Of a stretch of DNA of 64,000 nucleotides, positions 15,563-24,771 are shown one piece after another (positions within the stretch are counted from its first letter, which is position 1; each line of letters opens with the position of its first letter). The notes beneath the pieces were generated by a model. It searched no databases. It was not told the DNA's origin and saw only the letters and a list, made by a program, of their open reading frames with translations. Both the position numbers and the translations under genes were made by a program. Origin of the DNA: Sinorhizobium chiapasense. GTDB taxonomy: Bacteria; Pseudomonadota; Alphaproteobacteria; Rhizobiales; Rhizobiaceae. The stretch is taken from positions 372,001-436,000 of the forward strand of contig NZ_CP133152.1 of NCBI RefSeq assembly GCF_036488675.1, read 5' to 3'.

Positions 15563-16846
15563 TTATCGCATCATCGCGAGCGCGGCGGCAAAGAAATCGT
15601 CGCCGCCGAAATTACCCGACTTCAGGGCGAGAAGCATGTCGCCCTGGGGATTGCCGACCGTTCGCAGCACCGGCACGCCCGGCGCGATTTCCGGACCGAT
15701 CAGGAACGCCGGAATGGCAAGCTTGTCCACCGCCGCACCGGAGGTTTCCCCGCCAGCGACGACGAGCCGCCGGGCGCCTCGTGCCACCAGTTCGGCGGCG
15801 ATCGCCGAGGTGGCGGCCTCGATTGCGCGCCCCGATATTTCGCGCCCATAGCGCGATTGAAGTTCGGAAACGGCCTCCGGCGTGGTGCTGGCGGCAATGA
15901 TGATTGGCCCTGCCTCCATTCTCGCCTCCGCCCAGGAAAGTGCGGCTGAGATTTCGTCCGGCGCGGCGGTGAGCAAGCGTTCGGGATCGAGCCTCAGGAC
16001 CGGCATTGCCTGTTCGGCGATGGCAAGCTGGCGAAGGGTGGCGTTGGAGCAACTGCCGGCGATGACGGCTGCATGCCCGCCGACGGGGCGGATGGCATCG
16101 GCCGTGCCGCTGACCCTCGACGGGACACGACCGGACCGCACAAGTGCGCGTGCCAGACCGAGACCGAGGCCGGAGGCGCCGCTCGACACCGGCGTTCGAA
16201 GCGTCACCTCGCCGAGGGTCTCCAGGTCGCGGTCGAAGACTGCATCGGCGATCGCCGCGCTGGCGCCGTCGGCGCGCAGGGCATCGAGCCGCGCCTTCAC
16301 CGCATCGGGTCCGGCCGCCACGGCCGACAGGTCGATGAGGCCGATCGCGCCACGCGACTGGCGGGCCATGACCCGGACGAGATTGGCGTCGTGCATAGGA
16401 TTAAGCGGATGATCCTTGAGCGGGCTTTCGTCGAGCGGCTGGCCGTTGACGAAAAGGTGACCGAGATAGACGGTGCGCCCGGTTTCCGGAAAAGCAGGGG
16501 TGACGAGCACGATACCGCCGCCCGCAAGCTCCGCGAGCGCCTCCGTCACCGGGCCGATATTGCCCTTGTCGGTCGAATCGAAGGTCGAGCAGATCTTGTA
16601 AAGCACGTGCATCGCTCCACGCCCGCGCAGCCAGCGTTCGGCCGTGCCCGCGGCGGCCACGGCCTCACCGGCCGCAACCGAGCGGATCTTCAGCGAAACG
16701 ACCACCGCGTCGACATCGGGCAACGGCAGCGACGGATCGGGAATACCGACCGTCTGCACCGTGCGGAGCCCGTTCTTTGTCAGGGTATTGGCGAGGTCCG
16801 AGGCGCCGGTGTAGTCGTCAGCGATCGATCCGAGCAGTATGGTCAT
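15563..16846 (-). CDS. otnK: 3-oxo-tetronate 4-kinase (DUF1537 family)
   Basis: A 427-residue four-carbon acid sugar kinase. The N-terminal half starts with GSIADDYTGASDLAN and carries YKICSTFDSTDKGNIG, the substrate-side motifs of DUF1537 kinases; the C-terminal nucleotide domain has AVIAGSCSNAT and VVAGGETSGAAV. It phosphorylates 3-oxo-tetronate before decarboxylation by OtnC. It starts three bases after the otnI stop in the leftward operon ltnD-otnI-otnK. The pathway role is taken from the published LtnD/DenD-OtnI-OtnK-OtnC route, all of whose members are present in this window. Confidence 0.9.
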   Translation of the reverse strand: MTILLGSIADDYTGASDLANTLTKNGLRTVQTVGIPDPSLPLPDVDAVVVSLKIRSVAAGEAVAAAGTAERWLRGRGAMHVLYKICSTFDSTDKGNIGPVTEALAELAGGGIVLVTPAFPETGRTVYLGHLFVNGQPLDESPLKDHPLNPMHDANLVRVMARQSRGAIGLIDLSAVAAGPDAVKARLDALRADGASAAIADAVFDRDLETLGEVTLRTPVSSGASGLGLGLARALVRSGRVPSRVSGTADAIRPVGGHAAVIAGSCSNATLRQLAIAEQAMPVLRLDPERLLTAAPDEISAALSWAEARMEAGPIIIAASTTPEAVSELQSRYGREISGRAIEAATSAIAAELVARGARRLVVAGGETSGAAVDKLAIPAFLIGPEIAPGVPVLRTVGNPQGDMLLALKSGNFGGDDFFAAALAMMR

Positions 16847-16849
16847 CGG

Positions 16850-17626
16850 TCAGCTCCGGGCAAAAGGCTTGAACCAGTCGAGGCCGTCGAGCGTCCGGCC
16901 ACGCGGAATATATTCGCAACCGACCAATCCATCATATCCGAGGCGGTCGATTTCCTCGAAGAGATATGGATAGTTCAGCTCTTCGTTGTCGGGTTCATGG
17001 CGGGAAGGGACGCTCGCGATCTGGATGTGGCCGATCATGGGCAACAGGCGACGGAGCGCCATGACGATGTCGCCATGCAGGATCTGGCGGTGATAGATAT
17101 CGAACTGAAGCTTGAGGTTCGTGAGGCCGAGTTCGGCAATAAGGCGCTCGGCCGCGCCAAAGTCGTTGAGGAAGTAGCCCGGCATGTTTCGTCCGTTGAT
17201 CGGCTCGATAAGCAGATCGATGCCGCTTTCCGCGAGCCGTTCGGCCGCGTAAACGATGGAGCGCCGATAGGAGGATGCGGCTTCCGGGTCGGACGGGTCG
17301 GCGAGGCCGGCCATCAGATGCAGCCGCTTGGCCCCCGTCGCCGCTGCGTAGTCGAGCGCCCGTTCGACATCCGATTTCAACGCATCGAAGCGGCCGGGGA
17401 GGGCGGCAGTGCCCCGTTCGCCAGCGGCCCAGTCGCCCGGCGGTAGGTTGAAGAGCGCCTGCTCGAGCCTGTTGCGGGCAAGTCGTTCGCCGATCGCCTC
17501 GGGCGGCGCCTCATAGGGGAAGAGATATTCGACGGCCGTGAAGCCGGCCGCCGCTGCGGCCTCGAACCGGTCGAGGAAAGCCCACTCGGTGAACATCATC
17601 GTCAGATTGGCGGCGAAAACGGGCAT
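16850..17626 (-). CDS. otnI: 2-oxo-tetronate isomerase (hydroxypyruvate isomerase family)
   Basis: A 258-residue TIM-barrel isomerase of the Hyi/OtnI family, opening MPVFAANLTMMFTEW with the characteristic F-A-A-N-L and E-W. Metal ligands appear as E in LIEPINGRN, D in LQFDIYH, H in GHIQIASVPSRHEPD and E in GLVGCEYIPRG. It converts 2-oxo-tetronate to 3-oxo-tetronate. It lies between ltnD (ten-base gap) and otnK (three-base gap) in one leftward operon, which separates it from housekeeping hydroxypyruvate isomerases. Confidence 0.88.
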   Translation of the reverse strand: MPVFAANLTMMFTEWAFLDRFEAAAAAGFTAVEYLFPYEAPPEAIGERLARNRLEQALFNLPPGDWAAGERGTAALPGRFDALKSDVERALDYAAATGAKRLHLMAGLADPSDPEAASSYRRSIVYAAERLAESGIDLLIEPINGRNMPGYFLNDFGAAERLIAELGLTNLKLQFDIYHRQILHGDIVMALRRLLPMIGHIQIASVPSRHEPDNEELNYPYLFEEIDRLGYDGLVGCEYIPRGRTLDGLDWFKPFARS

Positions 17627-17636
17627 GGCGTCGTCC

Positions 17637-18578
17637 TTATGCTTTGTGCGGCTCTTTGTTTTGGCCGGGCAATTCAGCGCCCGAAAGCTGCGCGTAAAGC
17701 CGCGCGAGCGAGGAATCGTCGTCGCGCCCCATGCCGGCGCCGGACGCGGCGAGATACATCTGCAGTGCAGCCGCCGCCAACGGCGCCGGATAGCGTTCGG
17801 CGCGCGCCATGTCCTGGACGATGCCGAGGTCCTTGATGAAAATCTCAATCGCGCTGAGGGGTGTGTAATCGCCCGCGAGCACATGCGGTATCCGGTTTTC
17901 GAACATCCAGGAATTGCCGGCTGAAGCGGTGATCACCTCGTAGACCTTCGTGAGATCGAGCCCCTGCTTGGCAGCGAAGCTTATCGCCTCGCAGGCCGCC
18001 GCGATGTGTACGCCGGCAAGAAGCTGGTTGATCATCTTGACGGCTGCGCCGGTGCCGGCGGTATTACCCAGCTCGTAGACCTTGGCGGCCATGGCATCGA
18101 GCGCAGGACGCGCCGCGGCGAAAGCTTGCTCCGACCCGGACGCCATGATCGTCAACTCGCCCTTCGCCGCCTTTGCGGCGCCGCCGGAGATCGGCGCATC
18201 GAGATAGTGGAGACCGAGCGCTTCGACCTGCTCCGACAGGCTGCGCGCGACCGCCGGATCCATGGTTGCCGAAGAGACAAATACGGCGCCGGGCTTCATC
18301 GCCGCCGCGACCCCGTCCGGGCCGAACAGCACGGCCTCGGTCTGAACGGCGTTCACGACGACGGAGACAACGATGCCGGCATCCCGGACGGCCTCTCTTG
18401 GCGTCCCCGCGCCGCGGCCGCCTTCCGCCACGAAGCGCTGCACGGTGGGCTGCACAAGGTCGTATCCGGTGACGTCGAGGCCGGCGCGTTTCATCGACTG
18501 GGCCATTCCAAACCCCATCGAGCCGAGGCCGATTACGGCTACCGTCTCGTGTCCCGGATTTTCAACATGCGCTGACAT
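17637..18578 (-). CDS. ltnD: L-threonate 2-dehydrogenase
   Basis: A 313-residue 3-HIBADH-family dehydrogenase: Rossmann VAVIGLGSMGFGMAQSM near residue 13, DAPISGGAAKAAKGELTIMASG, and the catalytic helix GTGAAVKMINQLLAG. In operon with otnI and otnK it fits L-threonate 2-dehydrogenase, giving 2-oxo-tetronate. The family is promiscuous, so the assignment leans on context. It is separated from the upstream MFS permease by 68 bases containing a stem-loop (18614-18638). Confidence 0.87.
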   Translation of the reverse strand: MSAHVENPGHETVAVIGLGSMGFGMAQSMKRAGLDVTGYDLVQPTVQRFVAEGGRGAGTPREAVRDAGIVVSVVVNAVQTEAVLFGPDGVAAAMKPGAVFVSSATMDPAVARSLSEQVEALGLHYLDAPISGGAAKAAKGELTIMASGSEQAFAAARPALDAMAAKVYELGNTAGTGAAVKMINQLLAGVHIAAACEAISFAAKQGLDLTKVYEVITASAGNSWMFENRIPHVLAGDYTPLSAIEIFIKDLGIVQDMARAERYPAPLAAAALQMYLAASGAGMGRDDDSSLARLYAQLSGAELPGQNKEPHKA

Positions 18579-18613
18579 AGCGGTATGCTCCAGTCTTGTG
18601 TGGTCGAGGTGAC

Positions 18614-18647
18614 CCCTCCGGTCGCCGTGGCCGGAGGGAGGCGTTTT
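18614..18647 (+). terminator. Stem-loop between MFS permease and ltnD
   Basis: CCCTCCGG pairs with CCGGAGGG around a nine-base loop, followed on the plus strand by GGCGTTTTT. The genes here run leftward, so on their transcript the hairpin has no T-run after it; there it could reduce readthrough or protect the mRNA. As a terminator it would act on antisense rightward transcription. Confidence 0.4.
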
Positions 18648-19963
18648 TAACGGTTGGCCATCTTGGCCGGAACCGTCAGCACGGCGAGCGCGCCGACAAC
18701 GAGAACGGCGGCGAGGAAATACATGCCTGCGCTATTGCTGCCGGTGAAGTCCTTCAGATAGCCGACCATAAACGGTCCAAGGAATCCGGCAAGATTGCCG
18801 ACCGAGTTGATCCAGGCGATACCAGCTGCAGCACCGGTGCCGGCGAGGAAGGCCGTCGGAAGCGACCAGAAGAGCGGCGCGCAACTGATGGCGCCGGCGG
18901 CGGCGAGCGAGAGGCAGATGATGGCGACCGCCGTGCTCGTCGCCATCGTCGCTGCGACGAAGCCGCCTGCGGCGATGATGGCCGGGACAACCAGATGCCA
19001 GCGCCGTTCACGCAACCTATCCGAGGAGCGCCCGAGCACCAGCATGGCTATGAAGGTGCAGACATAGGGAATCGCAGAAAAGAGGCCGATCTGCAGATTG
19101 CCTGTCACGCCGGAGGCCTTCACCATCGTCGGCATCCAGAAATTCAGGCCGTATTGCCCGAGCACGAAGCAGAAGTAGATCAGGCACATCAGCCAGACGC
19201 GAGGGTCGGTCATCGTTCCGACGATCCCGTGCGGGCTCTCTGCCTTGGCCCGGTTCTCGGCCTTGATGTTGACGGACAGCACGTGTTTTTCCTCGTCCGT
19301 GAGCCAGTTGGCATCGACGATGTTGTCATCGAGATAGAAGAAAGTGACGACGCCAAGCACGACCGCAGGGACGGCTTCTATCAGGAACATCCATTGCCAG
19401 CCGGAAAGACCATGGCTTCCATGGAAGCTGTCAATGATGAGGCCGGAGAGCGGATTGCCGAATATGGCCGAGATCGGGATTGCGGACATGAAGGTCGCAA
19501 TGATCTTGGCGCGGCGGTGCGCCGGATACCACGACGTCAGGTAGAGAATGATACCGGGGAAGAACCCGGCCTCGGCGATGCCCAGCAGGAAGCGCAGGAC
19601 GTAGAACACCGTTTCCGACGAGGTGAACATGAAGGCGGCGGAGATGATGCCCCAGGTGATCATGATGCGGGCGATCCAGATACGCGCGCCGACCTTGTTG
19701 AGGATGACGTTGCTCGGCACCTCGAAGAGAAAATATCCGATGAAGAAGATGCCGGCGCCGACCCCGTAGGCCGCTTCCGACAGGCCGAGTTCGCTCGACA
19801 TCTGCAGCTTGGCGAAGCCGACATTGACGCGGTCGAGATAGGCGACCACGTAGCACAGCATCAGGAAGGGAACGATCCTCCAGAAGACCTTGGCATAGGC
19901 GCGATCCTCGACCGCCCGTTCCATGTAAGCGCCTTCGGCCGGCGCTTGCGTTTGCAGCGTCAT
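18647..19963 (-). CDS. MFS transporter, anion:cation symporter family, likely for threonate/erythronate
   Basis: A 438-residue permease with about twelve membrane segments, of the ACS family that carries tartrate, phthalate, glucarate and similar organic acids. Marks are the first loop FLMLCYVVAYLDRVNVGFAK, LGIAEAGFFPGIILYLTSWYP, and FGNPLSGLIIDS. It is the first gene of the leftward ltnD-otnI-otnK operon, so import of a four-carbon sugar acid is the natural inference. GAGGAGG lies just before the ATG at 19963. Three identical palindromic operators are 60-130 bases upstream. Confidence 0.88.
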   Translation of the reverse strand: MTLQTQAPAEGAYMERAVEDRAYAKVFWRIVPFLMLCYVVAYLDRVNVGFAKLQMSSELGLSEAAYGVGAGIFFIGYFLFEVPSNVILNKVGARIWIARIMITWGIISAAFMFTSSETVFYVLRFLLGIAEAGFFPGIILYLTSWYPAHRRAKIIATFMSAIPISAIFGNPLSGLIIDSFHGSHGLSGWQWMFLIEAVPAVVLGVVTFFYLDDNIVDANWLTDEEKHVLSVNIKAENRAKAESPHGIVGTMTDPRVWLMCLIYFCFVLGQYGLNFWMPTMVKASGVTGNLQIGLFSAIPYVCTFIAMLVLGRSSDRLRERRWHLVVPAIIAAGGFVAATMATSTAVAIICLSLAAAGAISCAPLFWSLPTAFLAGTGAAAGIAWINSVGNLAGFLGPFMVGYLKDFTGSNSAGMYFLAAVLVVGALAVLTVPAKMANR

Positions 19964-20023
19964 GATTTCCTCCTCAAGGTTGTCGGGACCCGTTCTCCCT
20001 CCCCGACGTGGCTCTGCCGAAAT

Positions 20024-20094
20024 TGGCAGCGCTGCCATTCGCATTGCTAATCCATTTTGGCAGCGCTGCCAATCAAAAAATGGTAGCGCTGCCA
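20024..20094. promoter_or_regulatory. Three LacI/GntR-type operators in the divergent promoter region
   Basis: Perfect palindromes TGGCAGCGCTGCCA occur at 20024-20037 and 20058-20071, with a one-base variant TGGTAGCGCTGCCA at 20081-20094. Centre-to-centre spacing is 34 and 23 bases. They lie between the MFS operon and the GntR-like LacI repressor gene, and have the central CG and inverted symmetry of LacI-family sites, so they are very probably its binding sites. Confidence 0.85.
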
Positions 20095-20185
20095 AAATTT
20101 GTTGTTATTGAATCGGATGGCAAACCTCAGGGCCGGCTGGCATCGACGTCTTGAGGTGACGGCAGACTGTCAGGAGCACGCGAAG

Positions 20186-21190
20186 GTGACTTTGGAATTC
20201 AGGCAGCACCCGGCGGTGACCCTTGCCGAGGTCGCGGAAGCAGCGGGCGTCGGCGAGAGCACGGTGTCGCGGGTGCTTCGCAATCATGGCTCCTTTTCCC
20301 GCGAGACCAGAGACCGGGTGATGGAGGCGGTCGAACGGCTCGGCTATGTGCCGAACCGGATCGCCGGGACGCTCGCTTCCGCCGGGTCGCGCCTTGTGGC
20401 CTTTGTAATTCCCTCGCTGTCCAACATCGTCTTTCCGGATGTGCTGCGCGGCGCGAGCAGCGTTTTGGAAGCAAATCAGCATCAGGCCGTCTTTTCCGTC
20501 ACCGACTACGACGCGGAACGGGAGGAGGCGCTTGTCGCCGCGATGCTCGCCTGGCGGCCGACGGCAGTCATGCTTGCAGGCTTCGAGCATACCGAGGGCA
20601 CGGTGAGGAGGCTGCACGCGAGCGGCTGCCGGGTGGTCGAAATGCTGGATCTCGACGGAGCGGCGCTGGATCTGGCTGTTGGTTTCTCGAACCGTTCAGC
20701 CGGGTGCACAAGCGCCGATTTCCTGGTGAAGCGCGGTTATCGCCGGATCGGGTATGTCGGGCACGATCTCACGCGCGACACCCGCGCCCGCAAGCGCTTT
20801 GACGGCTTCTGCGAGGCGCTCGGCTCGGCCGGCTTTGCGCTCGTCGACCGCGAAATTTGCACCGGCGCATCGTCGGTGGAAAGCGGACGGCTCGGGCTGG
20901 AGCGCCTGCTTGCCAGAAAGCCGGATCTCGATGCGGTCTATTTTTCAAACGACGACATGGCGCTGGGCGGCTATTTCCACTGTCTGGCACATGGGATTTC
21001 GGTTCCCTCGAAACTGGCGGTCTTCGGGTACAACGGTCTCGATATCGGCCGGGTCACACCACAGCCGCTCTCGACAATTCGCACACCCCGCGTCGAGACG
21101 GGGCGGGTGGCGGCTGAACTTGTCGTGACGGATGCACCGCCGCAGGTCGTCGATCTCGGATTCGAATTGATCGAAGGGGCGACCGCCTGA
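20186..21190 (+). CDS. LacI-family repressor (GntR gluconate-repressor type)
   Basis: A 334-residue repressor with HTH VTLAEVAEAAGVGESTVSRVL near residue 11, hinge helix YVPNRIAGTLAS, and effector domain with SNIVFPDVLRGASSVLE, closest in style to E. coli GntR. GTG 20186 is chosen because AGGAG lies nine bases upstream and it gives normal family length; ATG 20117 would add 23 residues. Three operators lie upstream. It should control the leftward sugar-acid operon and the otnC gene that follows twelve bases downstream of its stop. Inducer unknown, likely a tetronate. Confidence 0.87.
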   Translation: MTLEFRQHPAVTLAEVAEAAGVGESTVSRVLRNHGSFSRETRDRVMEAVERLGYVPNRIAGTLASAGSRLVAFVIPSLSNIVFPDVLRGASSVLEANQHQAVFSVTDYDAEREEALVAAMLAWRPTAVMLAGFEHTEGTVRRLHASGCRVVEMLDLDGAALDLAVGFSNRSAGCTSADFLVKRGYRRIGYVGHDLTRDTRARKRFDGFCEALGSAGFALVDREICTGASSVESGRLGLERLLARKPDLDAVYFSNDDMALGGYFHCLAHGISVPSKLAVFGYNGLDIGRVTPQPLSTIRTPRVETGRVAAELVVTDAPPQVVDLGFELIEGATA

Positions 21191-21207
21191 CAGGAAAGGG
21201 ATTGCAA

Positions 21208-21885
21208 ATGTCCGAGAACCGTCTGCGTGAGGAAATCTGCCGATATGGGCGATCGCTTTTCGAGCGGGGCCTGACACCCGGCTCTTCGGGCAATATATCG
21301 CTGAGGCTTGACGACGGTGGCTGGCTGGTGACGCCGACCAATGCCTCGCTTGGCTTCCTCGATCCCGCGCGCATCTCTCGGCTCGGCGCCGCGGGGCAAC
21401 TCATCTCGGGTGACAAGCCGACCAAGGAAATTCCGCTTCACTCGGCCCTCTACGAAACGCGCGGCAGTGCCCGTGCGATTGTCCATCTTCATTCCACCCA
21501 CGCCGTAGCGCTCACGATGCTGCCGGAGATCGATCCTCGTGCCGCTCTGCCGCCGATGACGCCCTATTACCTGATGCGGGCCGGTGAAACCGCCCTCGTT
21601 CCCTACTATCGTCCCGGCGACCCGGCGGTTGCCGAAGCGATCCGTGGGCTTGCGGGCAAGTACTCATCGGTGCTGCTCGCCAATCACGGCCCGGTCGTGG
21701 CAGGCGACAGCGTCGAGGCGGCCGTGTTTGCCACCGAGGAACTGGAGGAAACCGCGAAGCTCTATCTGCTGCTGCGCAATCTCAACCCACGCTATCTCAG
21801 CCCGCAGCAGGTGGATGACCTTGCGAAAACCTTCGGGCTCGACCTCCCATCCCGTAGCGATCATCAAGGGCACGATCACGGCTGA
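21208..21885 (+). CDS. otnC: 3-oxo-tetronate 4-phosphate decarboxylase (class II aldolase family)
   Basis: A 225-residue class II aldolase/adducin-family protein. Zinc ligands are visible as HLHSTH (residues about 93-98) and the distal H in LLANHGPVV; the start SRSLFERGLTPGSSGNISLR form is typical (here YGRSLFERGLTPGSSGNIS). OtnC decarboxylates 3-oxo-tetronate 4-phosphate to dihydroxyacetone phosphate, closing the pathway. AGGAAAGGG precedes the ATG. It follows the repressor gene rather than the enzyme operon on the other strand, so one set of operators can govern both arms. The tail ends in a His-rich HQGHDHG. Confidence 0.88.
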   Translation: MSENRLREEICRYGRSLFERGLTPGSSGNISLRLDDGGWLVTPTNASLGFLDPARISRLGAAGQLISGDKPTKEIPLHSALYETRGSARAIVHLHSTHAVALTMLPEIDPRAALPPMTPYYLMRAGETALVPYYRPGDPAVAEAIRGLAGKYSSVLLANHGPVVAGDSVEAAVFATEELEETAKLYLLLRNLNPRYLSPQQVDDLAKTFGLDLPSRSDHQGHDHG

Positions 21886-22025
21886 ACCTACTGGCGAAAC
21901 AGTGTGTTAGCCGCGTAGGGGGGCTGGGTTTCCCCGCGTTTTTTCCTTCGGAAAACGTCTCGCAATCCGCGTGCGCCGCACAAGATGTTTGCGCATTTTT
22001 GATGCGCTGCGGCGATGAACTGCCC

Positions 22026-22092
22026 TTGACCGCCTCCTCCTTTGCGGGATCTATTTGCATCACTGATCCGGTGGACCAACCAGTGGATCAGT
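22026..22092 (+). promoter_or_regulatory. Promoter and FCD-regulator operator before the erythronate genes
   Basis: TTGACC at 22026 and ATCTAT at 22049 with a 17-base spacer form a plausible promoter. Just downstream, ACTGATCC (22062-22069) and GGATCAGT (22085-22092) make a perfect eight-base inverted repeat around GGTGGACCAACCAGT, over the expected start of transcription. Autorepression by the FCD regulator encoded next is the likely role. Confidence 0.55.
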
Positions 22093-22107
22093 TGGAGGTG
22101 CGCCGCA

Positions 22108-22884
22108 GTGAATGGCAGTCCCATACTCACGCAAATGCCGAAGATCGGGCGGAGCCTCGAACGCCGCACCGCGCGTGAGGTGATTGCCGACAAGCTGATG
22201 GTTCTCGTTGCGACCAACATGCTGCACCCGGGCGACGAGCTTCCGGGCGAGCGCGAGCTCGCCAATGTGCTCCATGTCAGCCGGGAGACGGTGCGCGGCG
22301 CCATCCAAACACTTGCGGCGCGTGGCATCATCGAGGTTTCCCAGGGCAGCCGCAGCCGGGTCGCCAATGTCGACCTCAGCGACGTCACCGTCACGATCGC
22401 CTCGCCGAACGCCATCGACAGCTACGACCTCGAGGCGGTTCATGCCGCGAGGCTGCATATCGAGCTGAAGGTCGTGGGTGATGCCGCCGAAAACATCGAT
22501 GAGGATACGCTCAGCAAGCTGGAGAGCCTGCTCGAAGCGCAGCGGCTCGGCGGCGACGATGCCATGCGATTCCTGATCTGCGATCGCGAGTTCCATGTGG
22601 CGATCTATCGGGCTTGCGGCAATCCGCTGCTCTCCGACTTCGTCACCGACCTCTACACCTACATGATGAATTACCGGCGCAGCGCCATGTCGCGGCCCGG
22701 GGCGATAGCCGCCAGCTACAAGGATCACAGCGAGATCGTGGCTGCGCTCGCGCGGCGTGACCGCGAAGCCGTCGTCGCGGCGTTTCGCCATCATCTCATG
22801 CGAATCTACGAGACGACGAAGGAACTGCTCGCCGAGCACGGGCGAGCGGAAAAGCCGGTAGGCAAGGGTGGAAAGACACGCTGA
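22108..22884 (+). CDS. GntR-family regulator with FCD domain
   Basis: A 258-residue regulator: N-terminal winged helix (AREVIADKLMVLV, LPGERELANVLHVSRETVRGAIQTLAARG) and C-terminal FCD ligand domain with metal-type residues (D and H in CDREFHVAIYRACGN and HSEIVAALARRDREAVVAAFRHH). GTG 22108 is chosen for the GGAGGT nine bases upstream. It is followed 39 bases later by denD and the SDR gene on the same strand and likely controls them in response to erythronate or a related acid. Confidence 0.85.
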   Translation: MNGSPILTQMPKIGRSLERRTAREVIADKLMVLVATNMLHPGDELPGERELANVLHVSRETVRGAIQTLAARGIIEVSQGSRSRVANVDLSDVTVTIASPNAIDSYDLEAVHAARLHIELKVVGDAAENIDEDTLSKLESLLEAQRLGGDDAMRFLICDREFHVAIYRACGNPLLSDFVTDLYTYMMNYRRSAMSRPGAIAASYKDHSEIVAALARRDREAVVAAFRHHLMRIYETTKELLAEHGRAEKPVGKGGKTR

Positions 22885-22923
22885 ACCCGGGAATCCCGGG
22901 CCGAACACGGAGGTTCGCCGCGA

Positions 22924-23907
22924 ATGCATGTCATGGTCATAGGTGCAGCCGGAATGATCGGCCGCAAGCTGGTCGAGAAACTCGCCGCAGAGCCGGATGC
23001 CCTCGGCTACGAGATCACCCGGCTCACGTTGGTAGACGTGGTCGAGGCACCGGTGCCGGCGACACTTTCCGCGACTTCGACCGCGTCAGCGCTCGATCTG
23101 TCGTCCGAAGGCGGCGCAGAACGGCTCATCGCGTCACGGCCGGATGTCATCTTCCATCTGGCGGCGATCGTTTCCGGCGAGGCGGAGGCCGACTTCGACA
23201 AGGGCTACCGCGTCAATCTCGACGGCACGCGTTCGCTCTTCGAGGCGATCCGCCGGGAGGGGCAACACGAACCCTATTTTCCGCGCCTCCTCTTCGCCTC
23301 GTCGATCGCCGTCTTCGGCCAGCCGTTCCCGGAAAAGATCGGGGACGAATTCTTCACGACGCCGCTGACGAGCTACGGCACGCAGAAGGCCATCTGCGAA
23401 TTGCTGCTCGCCGATTATACGCGCCGGGGCATCTTCGACGGCATCGGCATCCGCCTGCCGACCATCTGCATTCGGCCCGGCAAGCCCAATAAGGCCGCGT
23501 CCGGCTTCTTCTCGAACATTCTGCGCGAGCCGCTGGTCGGTAAGGAGGCGGTATTGCCGGTGGACGAGAATGTCCGCCACTGGTTCGCAAGCCCGCGCTC
23601 CGCGGTCGGTTTCTTCGTCCACGCAGCACGCATGGATACGAACCAGATCGGGCCTCGGCGCAACCTGACCATGCCGGGCCTGTCGGCACTGGTGGGCGAG
23701 GAAATCGCCGCGCTCGGCCGGGTTGCCGGCGAGAAGGCCGTGCGCCTCATCCGCCGCGAACCGGATCCTGTCATTGCCTCGATCGTCTCCGGCTGGGCCA
23801 CGGATTTTGACGCCCGCCGAGCGCGCGAACTCGGATTTGCAGCGGAAAGCAATTTCGACGAGATCATCCGGATCCACATCGAGGACGAGCTCGGAGGAAA
23901 TATCTGA
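22924..23907 (+). CDS. denD: D-erythronate 2-dehydrogenase
   Basis: A 327-residue extended SDR/epimerase-type protein: [15 protein letters not shown] at the start for NAD binding, [30 protein letters not shown], and [12 protein letters not shown] with the catalytic Tyr-x3-Lys. This matches DenD, which oxidises D-erythronate to 2-oxo-tetronate and feeds OtnI. Together with ltnD it gives the locus two entry points. It lies between the FCD regulator and a second SDR, one base from the latter. Confidence 0.87.
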   Translation: MHVMVIGAAGMIGRKLVEKLAAEPDALGYEITRLTLVDVVEAPVPATLSATSTASALDLSSEGGAERLIASRPDVIFHLAAIVSGEAEADFDKGYRVNLDGTRSLFEAIRREGQHEPYFPRLLFASSIAVFGQPFPEKIGDEFFTTPLTSYGTQKAICELLLADYTRRGIFDGIGIRLPTICIRPGKPNKAASGFFSNILREPLVGKEAVLPVDENVRHWFASPRSAVGFFVHAARMDTNQIGPRRNLTMPGLSALVGEEIAALGRVAGEKAVRLIRREPDPVIASIVSGWATDFDARRARELGFAAESNFDEIIRIHIEDELGGNI

Positions 23908-23908
23908 C

Positions 23909-24685
23909 ATGACGCAAGCGAAAAGATCGGGCGAAGGAAAGATCGCGCTCGTGACGGGCGGCGGCACCGGCGTCGGTCGCGGGATCGCCAAGGCCTTGAG
24001 CGCCGAGGGCTACAGCCTTGTCATCACCGGCCGCCGGCCCGACGTGCTTGAGGGCGCGGCCGACGAAATCGCGCGGGAGACCGGCGGCACTGTGCGGGCG
24101 ATCACCTGCGACGTCGGCAATCCGGCTGAGGTCGTGGCGCTGTTCGGGGCAATCCGCGATGACTTCGGTCGGCTCGATTTACTTGTCAACAATGCCGGCA
24201 CCAATGTGCCGCCGGTTCCCTTGGAAGAGGTGACCTTTGAGCAGTGGAGCACGATCGTCGCTGCGAACCTCACGGGCGCATTCCTCTGCACACAGCACGC
24301 CTTCCGGCTGATGAAATCCCAAAACCCGCGCGGCGGACGGATCATCAACAACGGCTCCATTTCCGCGACGACGCCGAGGCCGAATTCCGCCCCCTACACC
24401 GCGACCAAACACGCGATCACGGGGCTGACGAAATCGACAGCACTTGACGGGCGCGCGCACGACATCGCCTGCGGCCAGATCGACATCGGCAACGCGGCGA
24501 CCGACATGACTGAGAAGATGAGCAGCGGCGTGCTGCAGGCCAATGGCGAGATCGCGCCCGAACCGACCATTCCGGTCGCGCACATCGCAGAAGCCGTCGT
24601 CTACATGGCGAGCCTGCCGCTGACGGCCAACGTGCTCACCATGACGGTCATGGCGACGAAGATGCCGCTGGTCGGACGCGGATAG
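23909..24685 (+). CDS. SDR-family oxidoreductase beside denD
   Basis: A 258-residue classical short-chain dehydrogenase: nucleotide motif [13 protein letters not shown] (about residues 15-27), NNAG near 95, and catalytic Ser with YTATK near 160-164. GGAGG lies seven bases before ATG 23909 and overlaps the end of denD, so it is co-translated with it. It probably acts on another four-carbon sugar acid or ketose entering the same route; the true substrate is unknown. Confidence 0.85.
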   Translation: MTQAKRSGEGKIALVTGGGTGVGRGIAKALSAEGYSLVITGRRPDVLEGAADEIARETGGTVRAITCDVGNPAEVVALFGAIRDDFGRLDLLVNNAGTNVPPVPLEEVTFEQWSTIVAANLTGAFLCTQHAFRLMKSQNPRGGRIINNGSISATTPRPNSAPYTATKHAITGLTKSTALDGRAHDIACGQIDIGNAATDMTEKMSSGVLQANGEIAPEPTIPVAHIAEAVVYMASLPLTANVLTMTVMATKMPLVGRG

Positions 24686-24771
24686 GAGAATTCCAAAAGG
24701 TCGGTTGCGGACGGACAGGGGGATAACCGGACGCAAGCGACCAGCATGGGCAGATATTGGGAGGAACGCAT

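Noticed and set aside
16073..17446. 457-codon open frame on the plus strand
   Set aside because: Antisense to otnK and otnI, which show complete family motifs and operon spacing. Composition is that of a GC-rich shadow.
18596..20050. 484-codon open frame on the plus strand
   Set aside because: Antisense to the MFS permease, which has twelve clear membrane segments.
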